This document shows, one piece after another, positions 45,252 through 54,540 of a stretch of 64,000 nucleotides of DNA (the stretch's first letter is position 1; every line of letters starts with the position of its first letter). The stretch is from DATAWK01 sp036267255 (lineage in GTDB: Bacteria > Acidobacteriota > Terriglobia > Terriglobales > Acidobacteriaceae): assembly GCA_036267255.1 (NCBI GenBank), contig DATAWK010000025.1, positions 121,531-185,530 on the forward strand, read 5' to 3'. Made by a program: the position numbers and the translations under genes. The notes under the pieces are model-generated. The model was not told where the DNA came from. It ran no database searches and saw only the letters and a program-made list of their open reading frames with translations.

Positions 45252-46151
45252 ATGCGACTACGGCTTGAATATTTCGTTATGTGGTGCCTGGTCCAGGCTC
45301 TTGGCCTGCCACCACGCTCTATGGCGCGGCGTATAGGAGCCGCCCTTGGCGCAATTGTCTATCGCTGTGTGCCCCGCCTGCGCAGTGTCGGACGGCGCAA
45401 TTTGCAGCTCGCTTTTCCAGAGAAATCTTCTCAGGAACGCGAACGTATCCTGCGTGGCATGTATCGTTCTCTGGGTTGGCAACTGGCGGAGTTTTGCCAG
45501 ATGCCTCATTACACGCTCGATGACGCCAACCAGTTCATCTGCTATGAAGGTCTTGAAAATTATCTCACCGCACAGGAGCAAGGGCACGGCGTCCTGGTGC
45601 TGACCGGGCATCTGGGCGCGTGGGAACTGAGCAGTTTTTATCACTCACTCGCTGGCCATCCCATGAGCATGGTCATCCGCCGTCTGGACAATCCTTACGT
45701 CGATGCACTGGTAAATCGCATTCGTTGCCTGCATGGCAACCGCGTATTGCATAAGGACGATTTTGCCCGTGGTCTGATCGGATCCATGCGCGCTGGAGAA
45801 ACCGTCGGTATATTGATGGACACCAACATGACACCGCCACAGGGATTGTTCGTCAACTTCTTCGACCACGCGGCCTGCACCGGCTCCGGCATGGCACGCA
45901 TCGCGCTGCGCACCGGTGCTGCCGTGGTTCCAGGATTTTTGCTATGGCATGCCGACGAAAAAAAATACGTGCTGCATTTTCTTCCGCCGCTGGAGTTGAC
46001 AGATACCGGCAATGACGAAGTAGATGCCCAGGCCAACACACAAATCTTCACCAAAGCTCTCGAAGACATCATCCGGCGCTATCCTGAACAGTGGCTCTGG
46101 GTACATCGCCGCTGGAAAACGCGCCCGGAAGGGAAAGCGCCACTATATTAG
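45252..46151 (+). CDS. LpxL/HtrB-like lysophospholipid or lipid A acyltransferase
   Basis: A 299-residue acyltransferase of the LpxL/LpxM family. H120 and E125 in TGHLGAWELSSF form the catalytic HX4E motif, and VGILMDTNMTPPQGLFVNFF is the conserved second block. It probably adds a secondary acyl chain to lipid A at the inner membrane. lpxD starts 14 bases after its stop, so the two form an outer-membrane lipid operon. Confidence 0.88.
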   Translation: MRLRLEYFVMWCLVQALGLPPRSMARRIGAALGAIVYRCVPRLRSVGRRNLQLAFPEKSSQERERILRGMYRSLGWQLAEFCQMPHYTLDDANQFICYEGLENYLTAQEQGHGVLVLTGHLGAWELSSFYHSLAGHPMSMVIRRLDNPYVDALVNRIRCLHGNRVLHKDDFARGLIGSMRAGETVGILMDTNMTPPQGLFVNFFDHAACTGSGMARIALRTGAAVVPGFLLWHADEKKYVLHFLPPLELTDTGNDEVDAQANTQIFTKALEDIIRRYPEQWLWVHRRWKTRPEGKAPLY

Positions 46152-46165
46152 ATTTTTCGGAAACG

Positions 46166-47170
46166 ATGATGCTGTCTCTCCAACAACTCGCTGCGGCACT
46201 CGGCACTCCCTGCACCGTATCGGATACCATTCCGATCGCGCGTGTAGCCAGCATTGCACGCGCAGACGCACAGTCCGTCGTATTTGTAGAGAATGCCGCT
46301 GCTCTTGCAGAAGCACTGGCCTCAAATGCCGGTGCCGTGTTACTGACATCGGAGTTGGCTACTACCGTGCTAAACGCATCCAAGCCACTGCTCTGTGTTC
46401 CGCAACCACGCCTGTCCTTTGCGCAAGCCGCTTCCCTTCTGCGGCCAGCACAACCGGCAAAAGGCATTCATCCTACCGCAATTGTGGGTAAGCAGGCACA
46501 GTTGGGAGAACAGGTTTCCATTGGCCCTTATGCTGTACTCGGCAACGGTGTACATATCGGGAACAACACGCAGATCGACGCTGGCGTTGTCATCGGAGAC
46601 AGCGTTGTCATCGGCGAAGACTGCCACATTTATCCGCGCGTCGTAATTTATCCGGGAACGACCCTTGCCAACCACATCGTCGTGCATGCAGGATGTGTCC
46701 TCGGCGCGGATGGCTTCGGCTATGTTCGCGATGCTGACAGTGGCGACTATACGCAATTTCCCCAGCAGGGCACGCTGGTCATCGAAGACCATGTTGAGAT
46801 CGGCGCCAACACGACCATCGATCGCGGCGCATTGGAAGAAACACGCATCGCCCACGGTTCAAAATTGGATAATCTCGTCCACATCGGCCACAACGTGCGC
46901 ATCGGACGCAATGTGGTCATCGCGGCGCAGACGGGTATCTCTGGCAGCAGCGCGGTTGGCGACGGTGCGATCCTTGGAGGGCAGGTAGGCATTGGCGAAC
47001 ACGCCGATGTTGGCCCGCAAGTGATTCTGGGTGGTGGCACAGGCGTGCTCAGCAAGAAGAAACTGCGCGGCCCGGGGATCGTCTTCTGGGGACGGCCTGC
47101 GCAACCTCTACGCGAATATCTGAAGGGTCTGGCTGCAGTCGCGCGACTGACGCGCAGGTCAAAAGAGTAA
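46166..47170 (+). CDS. lpxD: UDP-3-O-acylglucosamine N-acyltransferase
   Basis: A 334-residue enzyme of lipid A synthesis. The N-terminal uridine-binding domain covers about 1-100. A left-handed beta-helix of hexapeptide repeats follows (IHPTAIVGKQAQLGEQVSIGP and so on). ADGFGYVRD and ANTTIDRGALEETRIAHGSKLDNLVHIGHN are the LpxD active-site blocks, the latter with the catalytic His. The ATG at 46166 is chosen because upstream codons overlap the acyltransferase gene and lack family sequence. lpxA and lpxC are not here. Confidence 0.94.
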   Translation: MMLSLQQLAAALGTPCTVSDTIPIARVASIARADAQSVVFVENAAALAEALASNAGAVLLTSELATTVLNASKPLLCVPQPRLSFAQAASLLRPAQPAKGIHPTAIVGKQAQLGEQVSIGPYAVLGNGVHIGNNTQIDAGVVIGDSVVIGEDCHIYPRVVIYPGTTLANHIVVHAGCVLGADGFGYVRDADSGDYTQFPQQGTLVIEDHVEIGANTTIDRGALEETRIAHGSKLDNLVHIGHNVRIGRNVVIAAQTGISGSSAVGDGAILGGQVGIGEHADVGPQVILGGGTGVLSKKKLRGPGIVFWGRPAQPLREYLKGLAAVARLTRRSKE

Positions 47171-47182
47171 GAGGCACCAGCT

Positions 47183-47809
47183 ATGGCTATCGTCGTTGTC
47201 GGCGGTCACTCGCGCAACATCGGCAAAACTTCCGTTGTCGCCGGCATCATCGCCGCATTGCCACAATACAATTGGACGGCGTTCAAGGTGACGCAGTTTG
47301 GTCACGGCATCTGCTCCGCCGATAGTGAGCCATGCCATTGCGAGACAGACGCGCATACCGTCGCGGTAACAGAAGAGCGCAATGCAACCAGCGGCACGGA
47401 TAGCGCCCGCTACCTGCAGGCCGGAGCCGTGCATTCGTTCTGGGTGCGGACGCGGCAGGGACAACTTGCCGATGCCATGCCACGCATTCGTAAAGAATTA
47501 GCAAAAGCGGAAAATGTAATTCTTGAGTCGAACAGCATCCTGCGTTTCCTGCAACCGGACTTGTATCTGACGGTGTTGGATTTTTCCGTTGCCGACTTCA
47601 AGCCATCCGCACAGTATTTTCTGGATCGTGCTGATGCGGTGTTGTTTGCATCCGGTGGCAACGCGACTGCCCCACTTTGGTCTCCGGCATTGCTGCAATT
47701 AGTAAGAGGAAAGCCCCGATTTCCTATCGAACCTCCAACCTATGTGACGTCCTCCGTGGTCGCGTTTGTCATCGAACACCTGACAATAACGCGTCAGGCT
47801 ATGGACTAG
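47183..47809 (+). CDS. MobB-like P-loop NTPase, function unknown
   Basis: A 208-residue P-loop protein. GGHSRNIGKTS (7-17) is a Walker A, and GTDSARYLQAGAVHSF resembles the AGA region of MobB GTP-binding proteins. A Cys/His cluster is visible (H41, C44, C51, H52, C53, H58) and could bind metal or a cofactor. ILESNSILRFLQPDLYLTVLDF supplies later strands. It starts 12 bases after lpxD and is probably co-transcribed, which is odd for a molybdenum cofactor protein. No molybdopterin genes are nearby. Confidence 0.7.
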   Translation: MAIVVVGGHSRNIGKTSVVAGIIAALPQYNWTAFKVTQFGHGICSADSEPCHCETDAHTVAVTEERNATSGTDSARYLQAGAVHSFWVRTRQGQLADAMPRIRKELAKAENVILESNSILRFLQPDLYLTVLDFSVADFKPSAQYFLDRADAVLFASGGNATAPLWSPALLQLVRGKPRFPIEPPTYVTSSVVAFVIEHLTITRQAMD

Positions 47810-47878
47810 GCACAACGTTCATAATCCCTTGCTTTTGGAAAATGGGGGGACGCGCTTTTCCCTGGAACGTATCTGACG

Positions 47879-48592
47879 TTACATGGACTGCACGGGAACC
47901 AGCATCAGGTCTTCCACCAGTCCCACTTCCTTCTGCACAAAGGGTTCAGCATACCGCACGCCACCCAACAGGCCGAAGGTGCGCGCCAATGCAAAGGTGC
48001 GCTCGCGGATATCTTCCTCCGGTACGAATAAACCGTGCCCGGCGTCTTGATTGGCGTATTGCGAGCGGTAGGCGAGGAGCGCCTGAAAACGCCGCTCAAT
48101 CGTATTGGTGATATCGACGACGAAGCTGGGACGAACGTCGGCATACAGGCTGGCATACAGGATCTTGAAGGGACGATGCGGCGCCGCTCCAGTTTCCACC
48201 TTCGACAGCCCGGCCACAAAACATGCCTCATAGCCGAGAGTCGCCGTCGTGTAATGGTCCGGATGTCTCCCCTGCCAGTACGGCAGGATCACCACGCGTG
48301 GGCGCAACTCCCGCACAACACGCACAATTTTCAGCCGATTGTCCCAGGTATTTTCGACGCGGCCATCCGGAATATCGAGAGCCTGCCGCCAGACAACCCC
48401 TAAGATGCGCGCCGCATCTGCCGCTTCCGCCGCACGCTCTGCGGCAGAACCGCGCGTGCCTGCCTCGCCCTGCGTTAGATCGAGAATCGCCGTACGCAAG
48501 CCCAGCGCTGTCGACCGTAGCAGGGACCCGCCACAGGTCTGCTCCACATCATCCCGATGAGCGGCGATAGCGAGAATATCGACGGTTTGCAT
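47879..48592 (-). CDS. bshB1: Bacillithiol biosynthesis deacetylase BshB1
   Basis: A 237-residue LmbE/PIG-L zinc deacetylase. The N-terminal metal motif is AHRDDVE (H12, D15 region) where the family usually has AHPDD, and HPDH near residue 110 gives the third ligand. LTQGEAGTRGSAAERAAEA is typical of BshB1. It would remove acetyl from GlcNAc-malate to make bacillithiol. It is convergent with the MobB-like gene. bshA and bshC are not in this window. Confidence 0.88.
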   Translation of the reverse strand: MQTVDILAIAAHRDDVEQTCGGSLLRSTALGLRTAILDLTQGEAGTRGSAAERAAEAADAARILGVVWRQALDIPDGRVENTWDNRLKIVRVVRELRPRVVILPYWQGRHPDHYTTATLGYEACFVAGLSKVETGAAPHRPFKILYASLYADVRPSFVVDITNTIERRFQALLAYRSQYANQDAGHGLFVPEEDIRERTFALARTFGLLGGVRYAEPFVQKEVGLVEDLMLVPVQSM

Positions 48593-48677
48593 AGAATCAC
48601 CTGACGACAGAACGCAAAGCTATGCACCACAGGTATGCTGTCTCTCAGCGATTTCGCACATCCGCGCTTACTGCCGA

Positions 48678-50192
48678 CTAATCCGCAGCGTTTGAGATCG
48701 CATCCATGTAGGCGACGTCGTATGCCGTGCCGGTCACCGTCACGTTGCCGTTGTACAACTCAGAACCGGCGGAATAGCCTGTCGTCGTCGTGGTTATGCC
48801 GGTATTTGTTGTGGCATAAATGTGCAACTGGCCGCCATAGGCGGTGTATACCTTGTGCCATTGGGAAATGGCGCATAACCCGGTCAAATCCCCATACCAG
48901 GGCTCAACCAGCACCGAATTCTTGTTCAAATTGAACATTGTCAGACAGCCATTTGTCTTGTTTGTGGCCGTTCTTTCTCCCACCTGGCAAAGTTGCGAGC
49001 CAATCCAAAGTGTATTGTCATCGGCGAACAACATCTTGGTATGGGTGCCGTCGGCAATGGGGTACATGTTGTTGATCTTCCTGGTGCTCAGGTTCATCAC
49101 ACTCAAGAAGCCTTCAAACAAACCATCCTTTTGCAGTTGCTGCCCTGATATATACAGAAGTCCATTGCCGTACAGGGCCATGGTTGCGCCCCCGGGCACG
49201 GGAATACGAGCGGCTTCTGTCGGTTGCGTCTGCGTGGGCGGCGTAGGCGTTGGATATGTACTACCCGGAAAGTTATATATATTCAACACGCCTGTACCCA
49301 AAAAGCTAACGCTGGCAGTGGCTTGTGTGGTCACCGGATCGGGATTGTTGTTACCGCACTCGGGACCGCAATTCAATACCCAGGCTGTCGTGCCATCCGA
49401 GGAGAAGATGGCATTATTGGGGCGGTCAAATTGGATGGGATTGCCGTTCTGATCCAGTACCGGGACAACGCAAAAAACCGGAATGTTGATTGGCTGGCAA
49501 TTCACCGGGCTGACCGCTGCGGGCCAATTTGCTTCGTTGGGAAACGTTGGCACGGGAGCAATCATGCCGTTTGGCTGCTGCAGGTGAATCACGCGATAAG
49601 CGTAATTGCTGTTCTGCACATAGGCCATGGCCACAGTACCGCTGGGATTGACCGCAACCTTGTATACATTTGGCAGATTCAGGTTAACTGTGACTCCGTG
49701 CACGCGATCAATCACCGTCAAATATTGAGCTGCCTGGTTGGCCCCAAAAGCATAATTTCCATCTTCTGTAACGTAAACCGCGCCCGTGGGCAGATTGGGT
49801 GTAAGTCCGGCAATGGTCCCGGACTGCTGCTCACTGGCATAATTGACGACTGCCAGGGAGCCATCGCCATAACCATAGACGAATCCAGACGACTGCTCCG
49901 GGTAGTTCAGAATGGCGCTGGGCAATGCCCCGGCATAGCCGCTGACAAAAAAACTTGGGACGGATCCGTTTTCGGCGTTACGAATGTCATAACGCGCATC
50001 TACGATCTGCAATTGACCCTTCGTAATGGGGCTTGGATTCTGTATTGCCACCAATACCCGCTGGAGGATCGTGCTGGGGGGAAATGTGCGGCCTGCAAAA
50101 AACGATCTTTGGCCAAGACAACCCATCAGGGAGAGGCCCACAACGGCAACAGCGATTGCCGCAGCCACTCGAACGAACACACTACGATTCAT
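48678..50192 (-). CDS. Exported lipoprotein with beta-propeller-like repeats
   Basis: A 504-residue protein with a lipoprotein signal peptide; the lipobox is LMGC near residue 25. The rest shows repeated strands of YVTN/beta-propeller type, such as GYGDGSLAVVNYASEQ, GAVYVTEDGNYAFGANQ and KVAVNPSGTVAMAYVQ. A short threonine/proline run, NFPGSTYPTPTPPTQTQPTE, lies in the middle. Function is unknown. GGAGC lies 5-6 bases before the ATG. It is divergent from the methyltransferase/reductase gene. Confidence 0.8.
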   Translation of the reverse strand: MNRSVFVRVAAAIAVAVVGLSLMGCLGQRSFFAGRTFPPSTILQRVLVAIQNPSPITKGQLQIVDARYDIRNAENGSVPSFFVSGYAGALPSAILNYPEQSSGFVYGYGDGSLAVVNYASEQQSGTIAGLTPNLPTGAVYVTEDGNYAFGANQAAQYLTVIDRVHGVTVNLNLPNVYKVAVNPSGTVAMAYVQNSNYAYRVIHLQQPNGMIAPVPTFPNEANWPAAVSPVNCQPINIPVFCVVPVLDQNGNPIQFDRPNNAIFSSDGTTAWVLNCGPECGNNNPDPVTTQATASVSFLGTGVLNIYNFPGSTYPTPTPPTQTQPTEAARIPVPGGATMALYGNGLLYISGQQLQKDGLFEGFLSVMNLSTRKINNMYPIADGTHTKMLFADDNTLWIGSQLCQVGERTATNKTNGCLTMFNLNKNSVLVEPWYGDLTGLCAISQWHKVYTAYGGQLHIYATTNTGITTTTTGYSAGSELYNGNVTVTGTAYDVAYMDAISNAAD

Positions 50193-50320
50193 CTAAGCTC
50201 CATGCTCCTCGGACTCAGGGCATTCTTACTTTCCTGTGGAAAGTCTGAGTATACCAAAGAGAAAACGGTGCTGGCTCTATGCCATAAGTCTCGGTAGGAT
50301 AAGTTTACGGATATCCCTCC

Positions 50321-52267
50321 ATGGCATCGAAGCTGCACAACTTATTTGCGGACCGCACCGTGCTTTGCGACGGCGCGATGGGCACCATGCTGTATGCTCG
50401 CGGAGTTTTCATTAACCGCTGCTATGACGAACTGAATCTGTCTCAGCCGCAGTTGGTCCGCTCCATTCACGAAGAGTATTTACAGGCCGGCGCAGAGGTC
50501 ATTGAGACCAATACGTTTGGGGCCAACTCTTTCCGCCTGAGCCGTCACGGCCTGCAGGACCAGACGCACGCCATCAACGTTGCCGGTGCCAAACTGGCCC
50601 GCGAAGCCGCCCAACAGATCAGTGAAAAGCAGGCAACACGCATCTTTGTGGCTGGATCGATAGGCCCACTTGGCGTGCAGATCGAGCCGCTGGGCAAGAT
50701 TTCCTACCAGGAGGCGCGCGCCGCCTTCGCCGAACAGATTGCCGCCCTGGCCGAAGGCGGCGTCGATCTGCTGATCATCGAAACTCTTACCACCTTGAGC
50801 GAAGCACACCAGGCGATCCTGGCTGCACAGGAGACTGCCCCTCAATTGCCCGTGATTGTGATGGTCACCGTGGATGAAGAGGATAACTGTCTGGACGGAT
50901 CGTCTCCAGAGACGACCGCAGCGCGCCTGACTGAGTGGGGAGCCGACGCCATCGGCTGCAACTGCAGTGCGGGGCCAGCCACCGTGCTGACGGCCATCGA
51001 GCGTATGCGCGCGGCCACTTCCCTGCCGTTGATTGCCATGCCCAATGCTGGCATGCCCAGCGCTGTGGAGGGCCGTAACATCTATCTCTGTTCGCCGGAG
51101 TACATGGCCAGTTTTGCGCGTAAATTTGTCCAGGCCGGAGTGCAATTGATTGGCGGTTGCTGCGGAACGACACCGAACCACATCCGTGCCATGCGATCGG
51201 CCCTGCGCGCGCTGGATGCTCGCGAAGCACGCCCAACGCGTGCCACCGTTGAAACCACGACAGCGGTAATCGACCCCCCCGCTCTGGCGGAACGCTCCCG
51301 ACTGGGGGCACGGTTAATAGCAAAGGAATTCATCACGCTCGTGGAAATTGTTCCACCGCGCGGCATCAGCTGCGCACGGGAACTGGATGCTGCACGCCTG
51401 CTGGCGCAGAGTGGCGTCCACGGCATCAACGTGCCGGATTCGCCTCGCGCTTCCGCCCGCCTGAGCGCCCTAAGCCTGTGCCTGCAAGTGCAACAGCAGG
51501 CTGGAATGGAAACAGTCCTGCACTACACGTGCCGCGACCGCAATGTGCTCAGTATCCAGTCTGATCTGCTGGGTGCGGCATCGCTGGGCCTGCGCAATAT
51601 TCTGTGCCTCACGGGTGACCCGCCCAAGCTGGGCAATTATCCCGACGCAACCGCTGTTTTTGATGTGGACGCCATCGGCCTGGTGAACATCGTCCGCAAC
51701 CTGAATCATGGTCTGGACATCGGCAACAACGCCATTGGCGCCTCGACTGGATTCGCCGTCGGCGTGGCCGCCAATCCCGGGGTGCCAGACATTGACAATG
51801 AAGTCCGCCGCTTCGCGTATAAAGTGGAAGCCGGTGCTGAGTACGCCATCACGCAGCCGGTCTTTGACCTGCAATTGCTGGAAACATTTCTGAAGCGGGT
51901 CGAACAGTTTCATATCCCCGTCATCGCCGGCATCTGGCCGCTCACCAGCCTGCGCAATGCGGAGTTCATGCGCAACGATCTGCGGGTCAGCGTGCCCGAT
52001 TCCATTTTGCAGCGGATGCAGCGTGCCGATACGCCGGAGCTGGCGCGTGCTGAAGGGGTTCGCATCGCCCAGGAGATGCTGGCCTCCGCACGCAGCATGG
52101 TACAGGGCGTTCAGGTGAGCGCTCCTGCAGGCCGCTACTCAGCTGCCATCGAGATTCTGCAATCCGTTCTCAGTCCAGCACCGTTATCCCCCAAAGGGGT
52201 TACAGAGACAAAGCCAACCCAACAGCAACCAGAAAAAACCACGGGGGCAAACATTGGCAAGCTTTGA
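50321..52267 (+). CDS. Bifunctional homocysteine S-methyltransferase / methylenetetrahydrofolate reductase
   Basis: A 648-residue fusion. The first half (about 1-300) is a BHMT-type domain: LCDGAMGTMLYARG, ETNTFGANS, IGCNCSAGP and IGGCCGTTPNHI supply the zinc-binding cysteines. The second half (about 325-620) is MTHFR-like: LVEIVPPRGIS, NVPDSPRASARLS, LCLTGDPPKLGNYP and YAITQPVFDLQLLETFL. Such fusions couple methyl-folate production with methionine synthesis. The stop is overlapped by the xseB start, so the pair is co-transcribed. Confidence 0.92.
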   Translation: MASKLHNLFADRTVLCDGAMGTMLYARGVFINRCYDELNLSQPQLVRSIHEEYLQAGAEVIETNTFGANSFRLSRHGLQDQTHAINVAGAKLAREAAQQISEKQATRIFVAGSIGPLGVQIEPLGKISYQEARAAFAEQIAALAEGGVDLLIIETLTTLSEAHQAILAAQETAPQLPVIVMVTVDEEDNCLDGSSPETTAARLTEWGADAIGCNCSAGPATVLTAIERMRAATSLPLIAMPNAGMPSAVEGRNIYLCSPEYMASFARKFVQAGVQLIGGCCGTTPNHIRAMRSALRALDAREARPTRATVETTTAVIDPPALAERSRLGARLIAKEFITLVEIVPPRGISCARELDAARLLAQSGVHGINVPDSPRASARLSALSLCLQVQQQAGMETVLHYTCRDRNVLSIQSDLLGAASLGLRNILCLTGDPPKLGNYPDATAVFDVDAIGLVNIVRNLNHGLDIGNNAIGASTGFAVGVAANPGVPDIDNEVRRFAYKVEAGAEYAITQPVFDLQLLETFLKRVEQFHIPVIAGIWPLTSLRNAEFMRNDLRVSVPDSILQRMQRADTPELARAEGVRIAQEMLASARSMVQGVQVSAPAGRYSAAIEILQSVLSPAPLSPKGVTETKPTQQQPEKTTGANIGKL

Positions 52268-52493
52268 AGAATCTCTCAAACAACTGGAAGCCATCATCGG
52301 CAAGCTGGAAAAAGGTGACCTGCCGCTGGAGGAGTCTGTGCGCTTGTTTGAAGAAGGAATTCGCCTGTCCAATACGTGTAAAACGGACATTGAAACCGCC
52401 GAGGGGAAGGTGCAAATCCTGCTGAAGCAGAAAGATGGCAGCATGAAAATCGAGGCGCTTTCTAAAAAACACATTCCGGACCAGGCTCGCTGA
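52254..52493 (+). CDS. xseB: Exodeoxyribonuclease VII small subunit
   Basis: A 79-residue coiled-coil protein with the XseB pattern FEESLKQLEAIIGKLEKGDLPLEE-SVRLFEEG across two pieces and ILLKQKDG. It assembles with XseA, whose gene is not here. It starts at TTG (52254), 14 bases inside the upstream fused methyltransferase gene, with GGGGG six bases before. Confidence 0.93.
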   Translation: MASFEESLKQLEAIIGKLEKGDLPLEESVRLFEEGIRLSNTCKTDIETAEGKVQILLKQKDGSMKIEALSKKHIPDQAR

Positions 52494-52533
52494 GCCACTC
52501 TCCCTATCTGAAGCCTGATGCTGCAGATATCTT

Positions 52534-53703
52534 CTACATCACGAGCTTGGCAATGGTCGCCAGTTGCATATTGGATGTGCCTTCGTAGATTTTTCCGATC
52601 TTGGAATCCCGGAAGAATTTCTCAACTGGATAGTCCTTCACAAAGCCATAGCCGCCAAAAATTTCCACGGCGAGGCTGGCAACGCGTTCCGCCACCTGCG
52701 ACGTGAAATATTTGCACATTGCAGCTTCCTTCACAAAGTCCAGCCGGGCATCTTTCAAGCGCGCAGCGTTATAAACCATCAAACGCGCCGCTTCAATATC
52801 GGTCGCCATCTCGGCAATCTGAAATTGAATTCCCTGAAATTCCGCGATAGCTTTCCCAAATTGTTTGCGCTCCTTGGCGTAACGCGCAGCATGATTCCAG
52901 GCGCCCTGCGCCAGCCCCAGCATCTGTGCGCCAATGCCGATGCGGCCTTCGTTCAGTGTTTCGATGGCAATTTTGTAGCCCTTACCCAACTCCCCAAGAA
53001 GATTTTCTGCAGGCAGCTTGCAGTCATCCAGAATAATCTCGCAGGTACTCGAAGCGCGGATGCCCAGCTTGTCTTCTTTCTTACCCAGCGAAAATCCAGG
53101 CATGCTCTTTTCCACTAGAAATGCTGTGATGCCTTTATATCCTGCCGCCGGATCGAGCGTCGCAAAGACAATAAACACATCCGCTTCCTTTGCGTTCGTG
53201 ATCCACAGCTTTTGACCGTTCAGCACATAATGGTCTCCGCGTTTTTCCGCACGGGCCTGCAACGCAAAGGCATCGGAGCCGGAAGCCGCTTCGCTCAGCG
53301 CGTAGGCGCCAATCCACTCCGTAGCCATCTTCGGCAAATAGCGCTTCTTCTGCTCCTCGGTTGCCCAGCGCAGCAGCGCATTCACGCACAGCGTATTCTG
53401 CACATCCACCAGCACGCCGACAGAAGGATCGACACTCGAGATTTCTTCCACTGCAAGAATCGCTTCAAAAAAAGTACCACCGGAACCACCGTACTGCTCT
53501 GGAATCTCAATGCCCATCAGCCCAAGCTCGAAAAGCTGGCGGATGAGTCCCGCATCCATCTTCTGGTGCTCATCCATGTCATGCACCAGCGGCGTAATAG
53601 TCTCGCGAGCAAATTGCCGCACGGTGTCACGGAAAAGCTGCTCGTCTTCACTCAGGTACTTTAGTTGGTTGGCTGCGGAAGCCGGCGTCAACGTTTGCGA
53701 CAT
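52534..53703 (-). CDS. Acyl-CoA dehydrogenase (short/branched-chain type)
   Basis: A 389-residue flavoenzyme. YALSEAASGSDAFAL and LWITNAKEAD are the FAD/substrate loops, RKQFGKAIAEFQGIQF the mid-helix, and the catalytic base is E374 in KIYEGTSNMQ. This base position and the overall pattern fit short- or branched-chain dehydrogenases such as 2-methylbutyryl/isobutyryl-CoA dehydrogenase. It may feed the acyl-CoA cluster at 11.8-18.1 kb, though the two lie 34 kb apart. GAGGT precedes the ATG. Confidence 0.93.
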   Translation of the reverse strand: MSQTLTPASAANQLKYLSEDEQLFRDTVRQFARETITPLVHDMDEHQKMDAGLIRQLFELGLMGIEIPEQYGGSGGTFFEAILAVEEISSVDPSVGVLVDVQNTLCVNALLRWATEEQKKRYLPKMATEWIGAYALSEAASGSDAFALQARAEKRGDHYVLNGQKLWITNAKEADVFIVFATLDPAAGYKGITAFLVEKSMPGFSLGKKEDKLGIRASSTCEIILDDCKLPAENLLGELGKGYKIAIETLNEGRIGIGAQMLGLAQGAWNHAARYAKERKQFGKAIAEFQGIQFQIAEMATDIEAARLMVYNAARLKDARLDFVKEAAMCKYFTSQVAERVASLAVEIFGGYGFVKDYPVEKFFRDSKIGKIYEGTSNMQLATIAKLVM

Positions 53704-53847
53704 GGATTTACCTCATTCACCTACTCAGAGACTTGAAAACTAATGAGTGTAGCATTGCGAATGCATGGTCGGGAATGGAAGCCACAGTAATTCCGACAGA
53801 CGCATTCCTGTGGCTGCTAGCATAGTCGCGAGGGAACTCGTGCGACC

Positions 53848-54540
53848 ATGCGCATCCTGATTGTGGAAGACGAACCCGAAATGGCCCGCTTGCTGGCGCA
53901 GGGTCTGACGGAGGAAAACCACACCGTCGTCGTTGCCGCCGATGGTGCTGCCGCTCTGGACACCGGACGACACTACGAATTTGATGCGATCGTGCTGGAT
54001 GCCATGTTGCCCCTTATCGACGGATTCGAAGTGGCCCGTCGGCTGCGTGCTGCAAAATGCGAGACGCCCATCCTCATGCTGACTGCGCGAGATGCCATTC
54101 CGGACATCACCCACGGGCTGGATGCCGGGGCCGACGATTACCTGACCAAGCCCTTCGCCTTTGCCGTGCTGCTGGCCCGCCTTCGCGCCATTACGCGCCG
54201 GGCTGCCCCGCCAGCGCCGGTACTGCTGCAGGTGGCCGATCTGGAATTGAATCCCGCCACGCAGCGCGTTACGCGCGGCGGAAAACCCATTCCACTTACG
54301 GCCACGGAATTTCGCTTGTTGGAGTACATGCTGCGACGCACAGGCCGCGTGCTGCCGCGTGCCGCCATTCTCGAAGCTGTCTGGGGATTTGACGATCCCG
54401 TCAACGACAACACGCTGGATGCCTTTATTTCCCTGCTCCGCACCAAAATTGATAAAGGCGCAAACAAGGGCACCCGTCGACGCCTGATCCATACCGTCCG
54501 GGGCGTTGGCTATATGGTGGAAGAGCGCGCCACACGATGA
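53848..54540 (+). CDS. OmpR-family response regulator
   Basis: A 230-residue regulator. The receiver has the E7/D8 acidic pair, phosphoacceptor D51 in IVLDAMLPLIDG, and the LTKPF lysine. The C-terminal winged helix covers about 130-228, with LTATEFRLLEYMLRR and HTVRGVGYMVE. The sensor kinase gene overlaps its end by 4 bases (ATGA), so they are a coupled pair. Targets are unknown. The neighbouring TonB-dependent receptor gene is a possible one, by position only. Confidence 0.94.
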   Translation: MRILIVEDEPEMARLLAQGLTEENHTVVVAADGAAALDTGRHYEFDAIVLDAMLPLIDGFEVARRLRAAKCETPILMLTARDAIPDITHGLDAGADDYLTKPFAFAVLLARLRAITRRAAPPAPVLLQVADLELNPATQRVTRGGKPIPLTATEFRLLEYMLRRTGRVLPRAAILEAVWGFDDPVNDNTLDAFISLLRTKIDKGANKGTRRRLIHTVRGVGYMVEERATR

